Shown here: piece by piece, positions 32,839 through 33,974 of the stretch
Position numbering within the stretch: the first letter of the stretch is position 1
How the letters are laid out: every line of letters starts with the position of its first letter
DNA from: Candidatus Aminicenantes bacterium UBA647
GTDB taxonomy: Bacteria; Acidobacteriota; Aminicenantia; UBA2199
Assembly: GCA_002299555.1 (NCBI GenBank)
Contig: DBOL01000054.1
Coordinates: 1-33,974 of the forward strand
Direction: 5' to 3'
DNA length: 33,974 nt
Made by a program: the position numbers and the translations under genes
Notes under the pieces: generated by a model
Told to the model about the DNA's origin: nothing
Databases searched by the model: none
What the model saw: only the letters and a program-made list of their open reading frames with translations

Positions 32839-33974
32839 ATGATCTGCAGCAATTGTAAAAATGATGTTTCTGATGACAGTCTTTATTGCGAAAAATGCGG
32901 ACAAAGCATTATTGGGTCAGATCTGCAGATCACCCGGAATGATTTTACACATAAGTTAAATAACACAAAAATTCTTGATTTTAAAAATGGTGAGAGTTTC
33001 GGAGAAAGGTACAAAATGATTTCCGTATTAGGCAAGGGGGGAATGGGGCAGGTATTTAAAGCTCATGATAGTGTACTTGATATTGATGTTGCACTGAAAA
33101 TGATACGCCCGGAATTCCTGATGAACAAGAAAATGATCTCCAGATTCAAACAGGAGATACTTCTTGCCCGCGAAATTACGCATGAGAATGTGAGCAGGAT
33201 CTATGACTTCGGTGAAGTAGACGGGACAAAATTTATTTCAATGGAGTTCATAAGCGGAAGAACACTGAAAGATATTGTTAAAAATGATGGCCCGATCGAA
33301 ATTGAAAAAGCAATAAAGATATCTAAAGCAATTTGCAACGGTCTGTCTGCAGCTCACAAAAAAGAGATAATCCACAGGGATCTTAAACCTCAGAATATAA
33401 TGATCGATGAAAATGATCATGTTTATATAACAGATTTTGGTCTTGCCAAATCGATCAAAGAAGAAAACGTAAGCCATACAGGGCTTGTGATCGGAACACC
33501 TCAATATATTCCACCTGAGCTATGGAAAGGGGAAGTGGCTGATAAACGATCCGACATATATTCTCTTGGAATTATTATGTATGAGATGGTCACAGGGGAA
33601 GAGTTGTTCCAGTCAGACTCCGATTATGGTTATCTTCAAAAACATGTAAATGAAGAACCTGAATTCCCAGATGAAATTATAGATAAATTACCGTCTTTTT
33701 ACAATAATGTGATCCTGAAGTGTCTTTTTAAAGATAGAGCGAAAAGATATCAGGATTGTTCCGATATTTATCGGGACCTTGAGGACAAAGTTTACACAAA
33801 AGGGACGTTAATAAGTGAACTAGAGAGATCGATAAAGAAGACCGGCCTCTTAAAGATCGGGTTATTTATTGGATTAATACTATTAATATCATTTTTTGGA
33901 AGTATGATCCTGAAAAAAGGTCCTCCGGTTCAGAAAAAAAGATCTGTAGCAATACTATATTTTAAAAATCTTTC
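32839..33974 (+). CDS. Second Ser/Thr kinase paralogue, 3' end beyond the window
   Basis: The frame is open from the ATG to the window edge: 378 complete codons. It aligns without gaps to the first 378 residues of kinase 1 and is mostly identical. It keeps the zinc ribbon (CSNC, CEKC), the glycine loop GKGGMGQVFKA, VALK, HRDLKPQN, DFG, GTPQYIPPE, the membrane helix (IGLFIGLILLISFFGSMIL) and the opening of the TolB-like domain (RSVAILYFKNL). It is therefore a tandem duplicate and an active kinase by motif. The kinase start and the membrane segment differ from kinase 1 mainly by conservative changes, suggesting both copies are maintained. Whether its TPR tail differs cannot be seen. Confidence 0.9.
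   Translation, partial: MICSNCKNDVSDDSLYCEKCGQSIIGSDLQITRNDFTHKLNNTKILDFKNGESFGERYKMISVLGKGGMGQVFKAHDSVLDIDVALKMIRPEFLMNKKMISRFKQEILLAREITHENVSRIYDFGEVDGTKFISMEFISGRTLKDIVKNDGPIEIEKAIKISKAICNGLSAAHKKEIIHRDLKPQNIMIDENDHVYITDFGLAKSIKEENVSHTGLVIGTPQYIPPELWKGEVADKRSDIYSLGIIMYEMVTGEELFQSDSDYGYLQKHVNEEPEFPDEIIDKLPSFYNNVILKCLFKDRAKRYQDCSDIYRDLEDKVYTKGTLISELERSIKKTGLLKIGLFIGLILLISFFGSMILKKGPPVQKKRSVAILYFKNL

Overview
The window is an AT-rich, gene-dense bacterial chromosome segment. It has about 25 protein-coding genes, one tRNA, short intergenic gaps (none over 300 bases lacks a gene) and no sign of phage, insertion sequences or CRISPR. Apolipoprotein N-acyltransferase (Lnt), a SPOR protein, PgpA and many signal peptides indicate a diderm (Gram-negative) cell. 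Zinc-ribbon/kinase/TPR proteins, exported M14 peptidases with calcium-loop insertions and TPR-rich proteins are a mix often seen in Acidobacteria/Aminicenantes-like and other environmental lineages. That placement is an inference only; no rRNA or marker gene here settles it.

Layout. 1-6.3 kb: the 3' part of rnhB, a 1044-residue TPR protein with an acidic core, a sensor-less sigma-54-type AAA+ activator, and an exported caspase-like protease with a duplicated C-terminal module. 6.3-10.4 kb (minus strand): a tight nfeD-slipin-SPOR-lnt envelope operon, in which lnt probably starts at a non-canonical AUU codon. 10.5-14.3 kb: two exported M14 carboxypeptidase paralogues, the first having lost every zinc ligand and the second intact, followed by a strong hairpin terminator. 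14.4-19.1 kb: an exported protein of unknown function, a small CpXC-like zinc protein, an orphan family 3 solute-binding protein, tRNA-His(GTG), a protein that looks like SelB without its GTPase, and an exported repeat protein. 19.3-27.7 kb: xseA-xseB-YgjP-like peptidase, a GlsB-like membrane protein, a DUF2147 protein, manC, an archaeal-type Ogg2 glycosylase, an MFS transporter and an exported phosphoesterase. 27.7-29.5 kb (minus): rimO-pgpA. 29.6-34 kb: two tandem paralogous receptor-like Ser/Thr kinases, the second cut by the window edge.

The main regulatory observation is that nfeD, xseA, the MFS gene, rimO and both kinase genes lack a Shine-Dalgarno sequence. Each instead has a sigma-70-like -10 box ending 5-7 nt before the ATG, which predicts leaderless mRNAs. 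Most other genes have ordinary GGAG-type ribosome sites. The most unusual proteins are the SelB C-terminal-like protein, the active/inactive M14 pair, the kinase pair and the caspase/AAA+ neighbourhood. No single assembled new system can be proven from this window.
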